8,616 bases of DNA from Acidobacteriota bacterium (GCA_022574065.1 JACZST010000072.1:1-8616), one strand, 5' to 3'; numbered from the stretch's first letter, positions 1-6,082 are shown. Numbers and translations are program-made. Notes: a model not told the origin generated them from the sequence alone.

Positions 1-63
1 TGGCAGCCGACCATCGGGAGGCTGACGGAGGGGGCTACAAGGCCTTGTGGGGAACAGAGGCGA

Positions 64-135
64 AGCCCCCCTCCCCGCCCGTTTCCTCCCCTCTTGGGGG
101 AGGTGGCAGCGGCGGAGCCGCTGACGGAGGGGGCT
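64..135. repeat. REP-like branched palindromic element
   Basis: Three nested stems can be drawn. The outer arms AGCCCCCCTCC (64-74) and GGAGGGGGCT (126-135) pair with one bulged C. Inside, CCTCCCC (85-91) pairs with GGGGAGG (97-103). CAGCGGC (107-113) pairs perfectly with GCCGCTG (117-123) around a GGA loop. The layout is cloverleaf-like. A degraded relative of its 3' half lies at 2-36, sharing GGCAGC and GCTGACGGAGGGGGCT. A related copy lies in inverted orientation at 6111-6177. This is typical of dispersed REP/BIME-type intergenic repeats. A role in transcript termination or mRNA stabilisation is inference only. Confidence 0.6.
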
Positions 136-140
136 CTTGC

Positions 141-240
141 GGTACTCCCCCCAAGAAGAAGCCCCCCTCCCCGCCTGCGGCGGTACTCCCCCCAAAGAAG
201 AAGCCCCCCTCCCCGCCTGCGGCGGTACTCCCCCCAAGAG
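141..240. repeat. 41-42 bp tandem repeat, about 2.4 copies
   Basis: Units begin with GGTACTCCCCCCAA at 141, 182 and 224. The first unit is 41 bp, and the second is 42 bp because of one extra A. The third copy diverges after about 15 bp. Each full unit carries the C-rich block GAAGCCCCCCTCCCCGCC and ends in TGCGGC. Units abut with no unique spacer between them, so this is a minisatellite-like array and not CRISPR. The C-run resembles the outer arm of the neighbouring REP-like element, so the array may have arisen by slippage of REP fragments. Confidence 0.75.
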
Positions 241-264
241 GGGGAGAAACGGGGGGAGAAACGG
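240..264. repeat. Two-copy 12-bp direct repeat GGGGGAGAAACG
   Basis: GGGGGAGAAACGG occurs at 240-252 and again at 252-264 with a 12-bp period. A third isolated copy, GGGGGGAGAAAC, lies near 335-346. G-rich runs follow the C-rich runs of the preceding array, so the two could pair as an imperfect stem. No function is assigned. Confidence 0.65.
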
Positions 265-360
265 AGAGGCCACTTCGACAACACCCGGTGTCGCATAACG
301 CGAAACAGGACACCCTTTTGGGGGAGCATAAAAGGGGGGAGAAACAGGCCTGCGCTGGTC

Positions 361-381
361 GCGACTCGCGACTCGTGACTC
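361..381. repeat. Heptamer array GCGACTC x3 just upstream of uppP
   Basis: GCGACTC (361-367), GCGACTC (368-374) and GTGACTC (375-381) form three tandem heptamers ending 14 bp before the uppP ATG. They occupy the place where a ribosome binding site would lie, and no Shine-Dalgarno sequence is evident. Another heptamer array with an unrelated unit occurs at 2622-2646. Confidence 0.7.
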
Positions 382-395
382 CCTAACCTGCCGCC

Positions 396-1154
396 ATGCT
401 CGATGCCATCCTCTGGGGGGTCATCCAGGGCCTCACCGAGTTCCTCCCCATCTCGTCGAGCGGGCACCTGGTGCTGATCCCAGAACTTCTCGGGCGGGAA
501 GGGCCCGACCTCGCCACCTCGGCGATGCTGCATCTCGGGACCCTCGCCGCCGTGATCGTGTACTACCGGAACGACCTGGTGAGGATGGCCCGCTTCGACC
601 GCCCGGCGCGCAAGATGATCACCCTGCTGGTGATCGGCACCATCCCGGCGGTGATCCTCGGGCTGGCGTTCGAATCACGGCTCGACCAACTCAACGAAAA
701 CCCGAAGGCGGTCGCCGCCATGCTGATCGTCACCGGGGTGGTGCTGCTCTCCACCATGCTCATCCGCTTTGGTGACCGCCGAGCCGACGACCTGGCGGCG
801 AAGGACGCCGTTTTGATAGGGCTTGCCCAGTCGGCGGCGCTCATCCCCGGCATCTCCCGATCCGGGATGACGATCTCGGCAGGACTCGGTAGAGGCATGG
901 AACCCGTGGAGGCGGCCCGGTTCGGTTTCCTTCTCGGCATCCCGGCCATCGCCGGCGCCGGGTTGCTCTCAGCGGGAAGAGCCGTCTCCGACGGGACCGG
1001 CATCACCGCGGCAATCGTGGTCGGGACGGTGGTCGCCGGCCTGATCGGATACCTGGCGATTGCGCTGTTGATCCGAGCACTGCAACGAGTCGGGCTGGGG
1101 CCATTCGGTCTGTACTGCGTCACCATTGGTGCGGTCGCCCTCGCAGTGCTGTAG
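396..1154 (+). CDS. uppP: Undecaprenyl-diphosphatase UppP (BacA family)
   Basis: This integral membrane phosphatase dephosphorylates undecaprenyl pyrophosphate to the monophosphate. It recycles the lipid carrier for peptidoglycan and other cell-envelope polymers, and the family is linked to bacitracin tolerance. The 252-aa product has both family signatures: the (E/Q)xxxE block Q11-G-L-T-E15 followed by FLPISSSGHL (residues 16-25), and PGISRSG (151-157), whose Arg155 matches the conserved active-site arginine. Several hydrophobic segments fit a polytopic protein (about 40-56, 74-91, 105-122, 175-195, 203-228, 237-252). Its length is slightly below the roughly 270 residues of E. coli UppP. The ATG at 396 puts the first signature at the usual distance from the N-terminus, but no clear Shine-Dalgarno sequence precedes it. 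The gene is apparently monocistronic and converges on the SRPBCC gene with a 12-bp gap. Confidence 0.97.
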   Translation: MLDAILWGVIQGLTEFLPISSSGHLVLIPELLGREGPDLATSAMLHLGTLAAVIVYYRNDLVRMARFDRPARKMITLLVIGTIPAVILGLAFESRLDQLNENPKAVAAMLIVTGVVLLSTMLIRFGDRRADDLAAKDAVLIGLAQSAALIPGISRSGMTISAGLGRGMEPVEAARFGFLLGIPAIAGAGLLSAGRAVSDGTGITAAIVVGTVVAGLIGYLAIALLIRALQRVGLGPFGLYCVTIGAVALAVL

Positions 1155-1166
1155 TCGGTAGGGGAC

Positions 1167-1589
1167 CTAGCTTCCGCCCTCCGCCTTGGCCTTCAGGCCG
1201 GCGGCGAACTGGTCGAACGAGGGCTGCATGTCGGGCATCGACTTCCAGATCATCCCCAGCATCGGACCGGTGTATTCCTCGCGCATGTGGAACTCGGTCC
1301 CGCCGTCCGTAGCTGACAAGGTGTAGGTGCGCTCGCCGGTGAACAAGCCCAGCGGCATGCCACGCTTCCGCACCATGCGCCGACCCGGCTCGAACTCGAC
1401 GACCTTGACCGCGAACCCGCGACCGGGGTTGGCATCCGAATACACCTTGATCTTTTCTCCATGCGCGATCGTGCCTTCGATCCGCTCCACCCCGGAGTCC
1501 CACTCAGAGAGGCCTGAGGCGTCCCTCAGCACCTCCCAAATCCGATCCGGCGTGGCATTGATGGTTGCCGATGCCTCGTAGTACTTCAT
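1167..1589 (-). CDS. SRPBCC (START/Bet v1-like) family protein
   Basis: This is a 140-aa protein with the helix-grip pattern of the SRPBCC/polyketide-cyclase-2 group. It opens with a beta strand (MKYYEASATINATPDRIWEV), followed by the helix-loop DASGLSEWDSGVERIEG. Alternating strands follow (KVVEFEPGRRMVRKRG, ERTYTLSATDGGTEFHMREEY), and a long C-terminal helix begins near residue 112. Such proteins bind hydrophobic ligands in a central cavity, and the ligand here cannot be read from sequence. The ATG at 1589 is chosen because a strong Shine-Dalgarno (AGGGGAGGACG) lies directly upstream on the minus strand and because known family members start at this strand. A further 19 codons are open upstream but lack such support. 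It is divergent from the SnoaL-like gene, so the two may share a control region. Confidence 0.85.
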   Translation of the reverse strand: MKYYEASATINATPDRIWEVLRDASGLSEWDSGVERIEGTIAHGEKIKVYSDANPGRGFAVKVVEFEPGRRMVRKRGMPLGLFTGERTYTLSATDGGTEFHMREEYTGPMLGMIWKSMPDMQPSFDQFAAGLKAKAEGGS

Positions 1590-1731
1590 CGTCCTCCCCT
1601 TTCTGGTACCGACTCCTGAGCTCCACAGTCCGTCAGTTCTCAGCATCGGTCGGCCGGCCCCCTGCAGCCGGCGCTACACCTAATCTGAGCCTGAGGCGAA
1701 AGGAGCGGCGACGACGGTCGACCACCCCCTG
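1590..1731. promoter_or_regulatory. Divergent intergenic spacer, probable promoters both ways
   Basis: These 142 bp separate the starts of the minus-strand SRPBCC gene and the plus-strand SnoaL-like gene, so promoters for both should lie here. I see GGCCGGCC (near 1652-1659) and a TAATCT hexamer (1681-1686) that could be a -10 for the plus strand, but no convincing -35. AAAGGAG near 1699-1704 looks like a Shine-Dalgarno, yet it is more than 25 nt from the ATG at 1732 and no ATG/GTG/TTG in that frame is closer. Confidence 0.4.
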
Positions 1732-2196
1732 ATGGACGAGGCGAGAGCCCAACGCGAGGCGGTGCGAGAGCTGCTGGAGCGTACTCCCGAGGAGTACACC
1801 GAGATCCGTGAGCTGTGGAAGGCGCATTCACTGGCCGAGGACGCAAGAGACATCGCCGGGCTGATGGCGACCCTCACCGACGACTGCGTCTACGAGCTGG
1901 TTCAGAGCGGAGAGCGCTGGGAGGGACACGAGGGGGCAACCCAGTTCTATACCGGGCTGCTCGGAGCCTTTCCGGACATCGACTTCAACCTCACGTACAT
2001 CGTGGTCGGGCCGCAGGGGGTGTGCCAAGAGGCGGTCGCCACCGGGACCCACCAGAACGAGTGGCTTGGCCGCCCGCCGACCGGGCAGCGGGTCACATGG
2101 CGGGTCATCATCTTCTTCCCGTGGGATCCGGAAGCCAAGTTGTTCACCGGGGAGCGCATGTATGCCTTCTTCCCAGACGGCGACGACGTGCTGTGA
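1732..2196 (+). CDS. SnoaL-like / NTF2-fold protein (ester cyclase-like)
   Basis: This 154-aa protein has a charged N-terminal helix (1-35) followed by an NTF2/SnoaL-like cone fold. Recognisable pieces are the helix and strand 'AEDARDIAGLMATLTDDCVYEL' region (35-56), FPDIDFNLTYIVVG (80-93), GTHQNEWLGRPPTGQRV (105-121) and RVIIFFPW (124-131). The GTH...G.PPTG pattern is common in SnoaL-like ester cyclases and related NTF2 proteins. These range from polyketide cyclases to proteins with no enzymatic activity. With no biosynthetic genes nearby, the substrate is unknown and the cyclase label should not be taken as a function. The ATG at 1732 is the only canonical start near the 5' end, but its spacing to the nearest Shine-Dalgarno-like motif is poor. 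The stop is 10 bp before the split-barrel gene, which suggests a shared transcript. Confidence 0.8.
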   Translation: MDEARAQREAVRELLERTPEEYTEIRELWKAHSLAEDARDIAGLMATLTDDCVYELVQSGERWEGHEGATQFYTGLLGAFPDIDFNLTYIVVGPQGVCQEAVATGTHQNEWLGRPPTGQRVTWRVIIFFPWDPEAKLFTGERMYAFFPDGDDVL

Positions 2197-2206
2197 ACGG
2201 CCGGAC

Positions 2207-2605
2207 GTGAACTTCTCCAAGCAGGCGACAAAGCGCCTCGACCTCGAATCGATCGGATGGCTGACCACGGTCACTCCGAAGGGAACCCCACAGACCTCGC
2301 CCGTCTGGTTCCTATTCGACGGCGAAACCATCCTCGTCTACAGCCTGGCCGGCACCCCGAGGACGGCGAATATCGCCGCCAACCGGCGGGTGTCCTTCCA
2401 TCTCGACGGGGACGGGCTCGGCGGGGCGGTGGTGGTTATCGAGGGCGACGCATCGATCGATGAAGACACCCCCAAGTGCTACGACGTGCCGGCTTATATG
2501 TCGAAATACCAGCGGTTCATGGACAACTACGGCTGGACCGCCGAGTGGTTCTCCGAAAAATACCCGATCCCCATCCGCATCACCCCCACCCGAGTCCGGA
2601 GCTGA
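2207..2605 (+). CDS. Rv3369-like split-barrel flavin/F420-dependent protein
   Basis: This 132-aa protein is of the pyridoxamine-5'-phosphate-oxidase-like (PPOX) split-barrel fold. It closely resembles the actinobacterial TIGR03667 group, whose type member is M. tuberculosis Rv3369. Characteristic blocks are RLDLESIGWLTTVTPKGTPQ (10-29), SPVWFLFDGETILVYS (31-46), TPRTANIAANRRVSFHLDGD (50-69), VVVIEGDA (75-82) and the C-terminal PIRITPTRVR. Family members bind F420 or flavin cofactors and act in redox reactions, and the specific substrate here is unknown. The start is taken as GTG at 2207. It fits the usual family N-terminus, and upstream codons in frame run through the SnoaL-like gene. It sits 10 bp downstream of that gene and is likely co-transcribed. 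A weak or absent Shine-Dalgarno suggests translational coupling. Confidence 0.88.
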   Translation: MNFSKQATKRLDLESIGWLTTVTPKGTPQTSPVWFLFDGETILVYSLAGTPRTANIAANRRVSFHLDGDGLGGAVVVIEGDASIDEDTPKCYDVPAYMSKYQRFMDNYGWTAEWFSEKYPIPIRITPTRVRS

Positions 2606-2616
2606 CCCGAACCGAC

Positions 2617-2646
2617 CGTATTACGTAATACGTAATACGTAATACG
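2617..2646. repeat. Palindromic TACGTAA heptamer array between convergent genes
   Basis: CGTATTACGTAATACG (2617-2632) is a perfect 16-bp palindrome. It overlaps a tandem array of the heptamer TACGTAA (2622-2628, 2629-2635, 2636-2642, partial 2643-2646). GCGAGCGAAGCGAGC follows immediately. The array fills most of the 55-bp spacer between the stops of the split-barrel gene (+) and the dehydrogenase gene (-). It is AT-rich compared with its surroundings. It could act as a bidirectional hairpin, but it lacks the U-tract of a standard intrinsic terminator. Confidence 0.7.
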
Positions 2647-2660
2647 GCGAGCGAAGCGAG

Positions 2661-3515
2661 CTAGTCGTAGTCGTAGAACCCGTGGCCGGTCTTTCTCCCC
2701 AGCAGGCCGGCCTCGACCATGCGGCGCAGCAGCGGCGGCGCTGCATACCGTGAGTCCTGGTACTCGGCCATGAAGGCATCGGAGACGGCAAGCAGGGTGT
2801 CGTTGCCAATGAGATCGGACAATGCCAGCGGGCCCATCCGGTAGCCGACACCGCCGACCATGGCGGTGTCGATGTCCTCCCTGCTGGCGAAGCCTTCCTC
2901 CAGCATGCGGATAGCCTCGAAGAGGTACGGGCAGAGCAGTTTGTTGACGATGAACCCGGCGCGGTCCTTGGCGTGCACCACCGTCTTACCAAGCTGCTCT
3001 TCGGCGAAGGCGGCGGCCCGCTCCACCGTTTCATCCGCGGAGACCACGGTGCGCACAATCTCGACCAGCGGCATGATCGGCGCCGGGTTGAAGAAGTGCA
3101 TCCCGACTACAGCCTCGGGCCGGGTGGTGGCTTGGGCGATCCGGGTCACCGGGAGCGACGAGGTGTTGGTGGCGAAAATGGCGTCTGCGGCCTTCACGAT
3201 CTCGTCGAGGTCGGCGAAGATCTCCAGCTTGAGCGCCTCGTCTTCTATCACGGCCTCGATGACCAGCTCCCGGTCGGCGAGCGCGGCGCGATCGGTGGCA
3301 AAGACCAGACGCGCCATGGCAGCTTCCCTGCCCTCGGGGTCGAGCTTGTCGCGTTGGACGGCTTTGTCTAAGGATCGCTCGATGCCCTGCCTGGATCGCT
3401 CGACCAACTCATCGCTGACCTCGACGACGATGGTGTCGACGCCGGCCTTGGCGCACACTTCGGCAATACCCCCACCCATCTGCCCGCCACCGATGATGCC
3501 GACCCGTTCGATCAT
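2661..3515 (-). CDS. 3-hydroxyacyl-CoA (3-hydroxybutyryl-CoA) dehydrogenase
   Basis: This is a soluble NAD(P)-dependent dehydrogenase that interconverts 3-hydroxyacyl-CoA and 3-oxoacyl-CoA in beta-oxidation, butyrate/PHB metabolism or phenylacetate degradation (FadB2/PaaH/Hbd group). The 284-aa length is the usual size for the stand-alone enzyme. The N-terminal Rossmann motif GIIGGGQMGGGIA (6-18) binds NAD(H). LVIEAVIED (84-92), ATNTSS (115-120) and GMHFFNPAPIMPLVEIV (138-154) carry the conserved Ser/Asn and the catalytic His140-Glu152 pair. DRAGFIVNKLL (184-194) has the conserved Asn191. The C-terminal helical domain ends with GRKTGHGFYDYD. The ATG at 3515 is chosen because the Rossmann motif begins five residues later; the frame stays open far upstream but only as a shadow of the HAD gene. 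The start overlaps the HAD stop as TGATG, indicating translational coupling. Confidence 0.96.
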   Translation of the reverse strand: MIERVGIIGGGQMGGGIAEVCAKAGVDTIVVEVSDELVERSRQGIERSLDKAVQRDKLDPEGREAAMARLVFATDRAALADRELVIEAVIEDEALKLEIFADLDEIVKAADAIFATNTSSLPVTRIAQATTRPEAVVGMHFFNPAPIMPLVEIVRTVVSADETVERAAAFAEEQLGKTVVHAKDRAGFIVNKLLCPYLFEAIRMLEEGFASREDIDTAMVGGVGYRMGPLALSDLIGNDTLLAVSDAFMAEYQDSRYAAPPLLRRMVEAGLLGRKTGHGFYDYD

Positions 3516-4465
3516 CAGACATGCCCGGGCGGGTTCGGGATCGCGGCAAATGCCTGACGGCGGGCCTCGACGATCTCGTGGCCGATCTGCTCGATGCTGT
3601 CCATCAGCCACAGGTAGGCGGGCTTGCCCTGGCGAAAGTCGGCCTCGGCCATCCCCTGGATCCTCCCCTGTTCCTGGAGCCGCTTGACGCTGCCGTAATT
3701 GTCGACCGGTTCCAGGGTGTACACGCCGAGGGTCTTGCCTCCGGCATTGTTCATGACCGTGAAGGACGGGATATCGGATGGCCCGTCTGCGATGTAGATC
3801 ATGTGGTGCAGCGGCACCCGTCGTTGCGACTCGGCCATGCGGGCGTTGACGTCCATGTCGGGCGCCTTGTTGACGCCCTTGTTGATCTCGAAGATCGCCC
3901 TGGTCTTGGATGTGTTGTCGATGGTGTAGCCGATGTGGCTCACCGGCGTCGAGGACGCCCGCACCGGAAGCTGATCCAGGTAGCCGGGCTGCGCCGGGGT
4001 CTCGATCAGGGTGTTGGCCCAAATGCCGTCGACATGGGATGCGATCACGCTGCCCTCGATCATGGGGAGGATCCCGGTGCTCACGACGTAGTGCTCGACG
4101 GCGACGCTCTCGGCTTCGAACTCGGGGATCTCGGCGACGTGGCGCCTGGTGTCGTCGAAAAACTCAGGGATCCCGGGAGCGGGCTCCAGCTTCTTACCGA
4201 GATCGTGGAGCTTCTTGTTGGTCAGCCCCTTGAAGATCCCCTCCCTGACATAGGTGAGCATGTGCCCGAGATAAGCGGTGTCGCGTTGGATGAGCACGCC
4301 CTGGCGCCCGTAGTACTCGATCAGCCCATCGACCTCGGCCCAGAAGTCTGCGGGATCGATGTCGTACTCATCGAAGATCGGGCCCTGCATGTTGCCGGGA
4401 ATCAGGGTGCGATCGAAGTCCCAAACAAGGGCGATAACCGTCTGGGTGTGCAACGGAACCGGCAT
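3515..4465 (-). CDS. HAD-superfamily phosphatase-like hydrolase
   Basis: This 316-aa protein has all four HAD motifs in order. They are motif I WDFDRTL (15-21, nucleophile Asp16 and acid/base Asp18), motif II VVST (127-130), motif III Lys187 (TSKT), and motif IV IADGPSD (225-231, Asp227 and Asp231). A large insert between motifs I and II (about 25-115) forms a helical cap (C1-type position). All key residues are present, so it should be a Mg2+-dependent phosphohydrolase in the cytoplasm. The substrate is not readable from sequence. Its stop overlaps the dehydrogenase start by one base, and the unrecognised gene lies 42 bp upstream, suggesting a three-gene operon. The ATG at 4465 lies 15 codons before motif I, a usual spacing, but no strong Shine-Dalgarno is visible. 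Confidence 0.88.
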   Translation of the reverse strand: MPVPLHTQTVIALVWDFDRTLIPGNMQGPIFDEYDIDPADFWAEVDGLIEYYGRQGVLIQRDTAYLGHMLTYVREGIFKGLTNKKLHDLGKKLEPAPGIPEFFDDTRRHVAEIPEFEAESVAVEHYVVSTGILPMIEGSVIASHVDGIWANTLIETPAQPGYLDQLPVRASSTPVSHIGYTIDNTSKTRAIFEINKGVNKAPDMDVNARMAESQRRVPLHHMIYIADGPSDIPSFTVMNNAGGKTLGVYTLEPVDNYGSVKRLQEQGRIQGMAEADFRQGKPAYLWLMDSIEQIGHEIVEARRQAFAAIPNPPGHV

Positions 4466-4507
4466 CGCGTTGAGATTAGGTGCCCGCCGCGGACGCCGAC
4501 GAGCCGG

Positions 4508-4945
4508 TTACGGGATCTCGAAGGCTCCGAACACCACCTGGTCGCCGACCGTCCACCACGGTTGCAGCTTGCACGGGGCGCCGCGCAACCCGCTGTGGGC
4601 CTCTCCGATACGATCCAGAGCGATGAGAACCACCGGCTGCCAACCATCATCGGCCAAGTTCCATATCCCCGCCGGAAGAGAAGACGAATCGACATCGGCG
4701 TCGAGCACGATCTCGACCGACCGCTCGCCGCGGGCCACTACGGCGCGCAACGAGCCGAGGGCCTTTGGGACGTCGATCAGCTCGGCGAGCGGCATCTCGG
4801 TCGCCTGATCCCGACGGCGCGTATACACCTCGAGCGTGGCGGCGGCGACGCGGTCCACCTCGGTGAGGGTCTCATGTACGGCAACGACCATGCGGGCTCC
4901 TGGATGAGTTACAACATTGTAGTTCATTTCGGAGCTACCAGCCAC
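4508..4945 (-). CDS. Hypothetical protein, first gene of the HAD/dehydrogenase unit
   Basis: I do not recognise this family. The 145-aa product has no signal peptide or membrane segment. It begins with a short strand region (MNYNVVTHPGARMVVAVHETL), followed by a predicted helix (TEVDRVAAATLEVYTRRRDQ). A mixed region with ELIDVPKALGSLRAVVARGERSVEIVLDAD follows. The C-terminal half is Trp-rich, with GIWNLADDGWQPVVLI and LQPWWTVGDQVVFGAFEIP. The most upstream start is GTG at 4945. An ATG at 4927, six codons in, gives a 139-aa protein and is an equally good candidate. Neither has a clear Shine-Dalgarno. Its coding reality rests on position, orientation and the plausible amino-acid composition. 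It starts 25 bp from the left end of the IS481-family element. Confidence 0.6.
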   Translation of the reverse strand: MAGSSEMNYNVVTHPGARMVVAVHETLTEVDRVAAATLEVYTRRRDQATEMPLAELIDVPKALGSLRAVVARGERSVEIVLDADVDSSSLPAGIWNLADDGWQPVVLIALDRIGEAHSGLRGAPCKLQPWWTVGDQVVFGAFEIP

Positions 4946-4970
4946 GAGCTCTCACTGCTCCCCCGTCAGG

Positions 4971-4998
4971 TGTCGGGTTGCGCGATAGGTCCGACGGT
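4971..4998. repeat. IS left terminal inverted repeat
   Basis: TGTCGGGTT (4971-4979), then a 9-bp spacer, then GTCCGACGGT (4989-4998). The transposase stop codon lies at the inner edge (4998-5000). It pairs with the right end at 6083-6105, with one mismatch in the outer block and a 5-bp difference in spacer length. Confidence 0.75.
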
Positions 4999-6017
4999 CA
5001 TGGTGTGTTTCCGTTGTTGGGGGTGATGATGTCGGTTGGGGGTTTCCCGTTGTTCCATTTTCCTGTGTGGGGTCGTTCATTGTTGTAGAAGTCGAGGAAG
5101 TCGGCGAGGTCGTAGCGGAGCCCGGTGATGGATGGTTCTTTGTAGGTGACGAATGCCGGCATCCAGCATTCTTGAAGGATCGTGTTTTGGACTTGTTCGA
5201 CTTTCCCGTTGCTTTGGGGCCGGCCCGGTGCAATGAACCGGTGGGTCACCCCGAGATTGTTGAGTGCGTCTCCGAAACGGTGGTCAACAAACTCGTTGCC
5301 ACGATCGGTGGTGGCGGTGGACCATTCCCATCCCCACTGGGCGAGATCGTCTGCGACTCTCAGCGCCAGAGCGGTGGTGTGCAGCCCGCTGGGGTTATGC
5401 GCCGTGGTATGCAACTGGGCCCAGGTAAACGACGAGGCGACATCAATAGCGGTGTACTGCCACACCACCCCCCGCTTCTTGGCTGATCCCAGGCGGGATT
5501 CCTTTAACGCCCCGATGTGGAAACAGTCCAGCTGTACCAAGTCTCCCGGCCTCTCAGCGTGCAACCTGCCGGTGCGACGTTTCGAACGCGGAGACGGAAC
5601 CATCGGGGACTGGTCGGCTTCGCTGAGGCCTCGAGCAACCGCCATGGTGCGGTACCGCAACGCTCGGGTGTTGAGGCGATGCCCCTTAAGGATACGCCAC
5701 ACCTGAGACACCGAACCCACCGAAACCCCACGTCTGGTCAGCTCCCAGTACAAACGTTTCGGCCCCCACGGCGGGTTGGCTAACGCCAACGCCACCACCT
5801 CAGACTCCAACCGGAGCCTCCCCGGAGTCTTGATACGGCTACGACCCGACCGTGGCGTCAACCCGTCAATACCTCCCCAAGCAAGCTTGGCCCTCCAGTC
5901 GTAATACGTCGACGGGTGAATATCTGCCTGGTTACACCCCGCTCGAATCGACGGAGCCGACTCGACAACAGCCATCAAACGCATACGATGAGAACCGATC
6001 AGCTGATCAACACGCAC
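4998..6017 (-). CDS. IS481-family DDE transposase
   Basis: This 339-aa cytoplasmic transposase carries out strand cleavage and transfer at the element ends. The N-terminal third is helix-turn-helix DNA-binding sequence, with a typical IS481/IS3-like block around QADIHPSTYYDWRAKL and a second segment ending RRGVSVGSVSQVWRILK. The integrase (rve) core carries the catalytic triad: Asp164 in DLVQLDCFHIG, Asp238 in TTDRGNEF, and Glu274 in SNGKVEQVQ. Exactly 35 residues separate the second Asp from the Glu, the classic DD35E spacing. The C-terminus FLDFYNNERPHTG is also typical. The frame is open throughout with no stop or frameshift, so the enzyme is probably active. GTG at 6017 is chosen over an upstream GTG at 6080 because AAGGAGG lies 7 nt before it. 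The gene is transcribed toward the hypothetical/HAD/dehydrogenase unit. Confidence 0.93.
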   Translation of the reverse strand: MRVDQLIGSHRMRLMAVVESAPSIRAGCNQADIHPSTYYDWRAKLAWGGIDGLTPRSGRSRIKTPGRLRLESEVVALALANPPWGPKRLYWELTRRGVSVGSVSQVWRILKGHRLNTRALRYRTMAVARGLSEADQSPMVPSPRSKRRTGRLHAERPGDLVQLDCFHIGALKESRLGSAKKRGVVWQYTAIDVASSFTWAQLHTTAHNPSGLHTTALALRVADDLAQWGWEWSTATTDRGNEFVDHRFGDALNNLGVTHRFIAPGRPQSNGKVEQVQNTILQECWMPAFVTYKEPSITGLRYDLADFLDFYNNERPHTGKWNNGKPPTDIITPNNGNTP

Positions 6018-6024
6018 AACGGCG

Positions 6025-6031
6025 CCTCCTT
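6025..6031 (-). promoter_or_regulatory. Strong Shine-Dalgarno deciding the transposase start
   Basis: AAGGAGG on the minus strand, with 7 nt before GTG 6017. It is a near-perfect anti-16S complement and one of the strongest ribosome binding sites in the window. It makes the further-upstream GTG at 6080 unlikely. Confidence 0.8.
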
Positions 6032-6082
6032 TCCGCGTAACACCAGAAGGATGCGCCGTTGGCGCGTACAACACAACCACAA

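Larger units (their letters stand above)
1..395. other. Repeat-rich intergenic region upstream of uppP
   Basis: I see no credible gene in this stretch. The open frames across it are low-complexity Pro/Gly/Arg strings caused by C- and G-runs. It holds two partial or complete REP-like units sharing GCTGACGGAGGGGGCT (21-36 and 120-135), a 12-bp palindrome ACAAGGCCTTGT (37-48), a 41-42 bp tandem repeat (141-240), a 12-bp period repeat (240-264) and a heptamer array (361-381). The 18-mer GAAGCCCCCCTCCCCGCC occurs three times (62-79, 158-175, 200-217). No clear -35/-10 pair for uppP was found. Any uppP promoter would have to lie in about 265-395, the least repetitive part. Confidence 0.8.

Noticed and set aside
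141..240. CRISPR-like direct repeats
   Set aside because: Units abut with no unique spacers, there are fewer than three full copies, and no cas genes are nearby.
45..386. Pro/Gly-rich open frames in the repeat region before uppP
   Set aside because: They are translations of C- and G-rich repeats in both strands, with no ribosome binding site or domain. The repeats explain them fully.
563..1126. A 187-codon minus-strand frame antisense to uppP
   Set aside because: The product is Ser/Arg/Pro-rich with no domain, while the plus strand encodes an unmistakable UppP.
3516..4022. A dehydrogenase reading frame extended upstream to give a 453-residue protein
   Set aside because: The extension overlaps the HAD gene out of frame and has no fold. 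The NAD-binding motif starts five residues after the ATG at 3515, where the enzyme family normally begins.
3521..5026. A 501-codon plus-strand open frame antisense to the HAD and hypothetical genes
   Set aside because: It is a GC-driven shadow. The minus-strand HAD gene in this stretch has all four catalytic motifs in order, while the plus-strand product has no recognisable domain and is Gly/Val/Asp-rich.
6018..6080. A longer transposase start at GTG 6080
   Set aside because: The strong Shine-Dalgarno at 6025-6031 points to GTG 6017, and the extra 21 residues have no family support.
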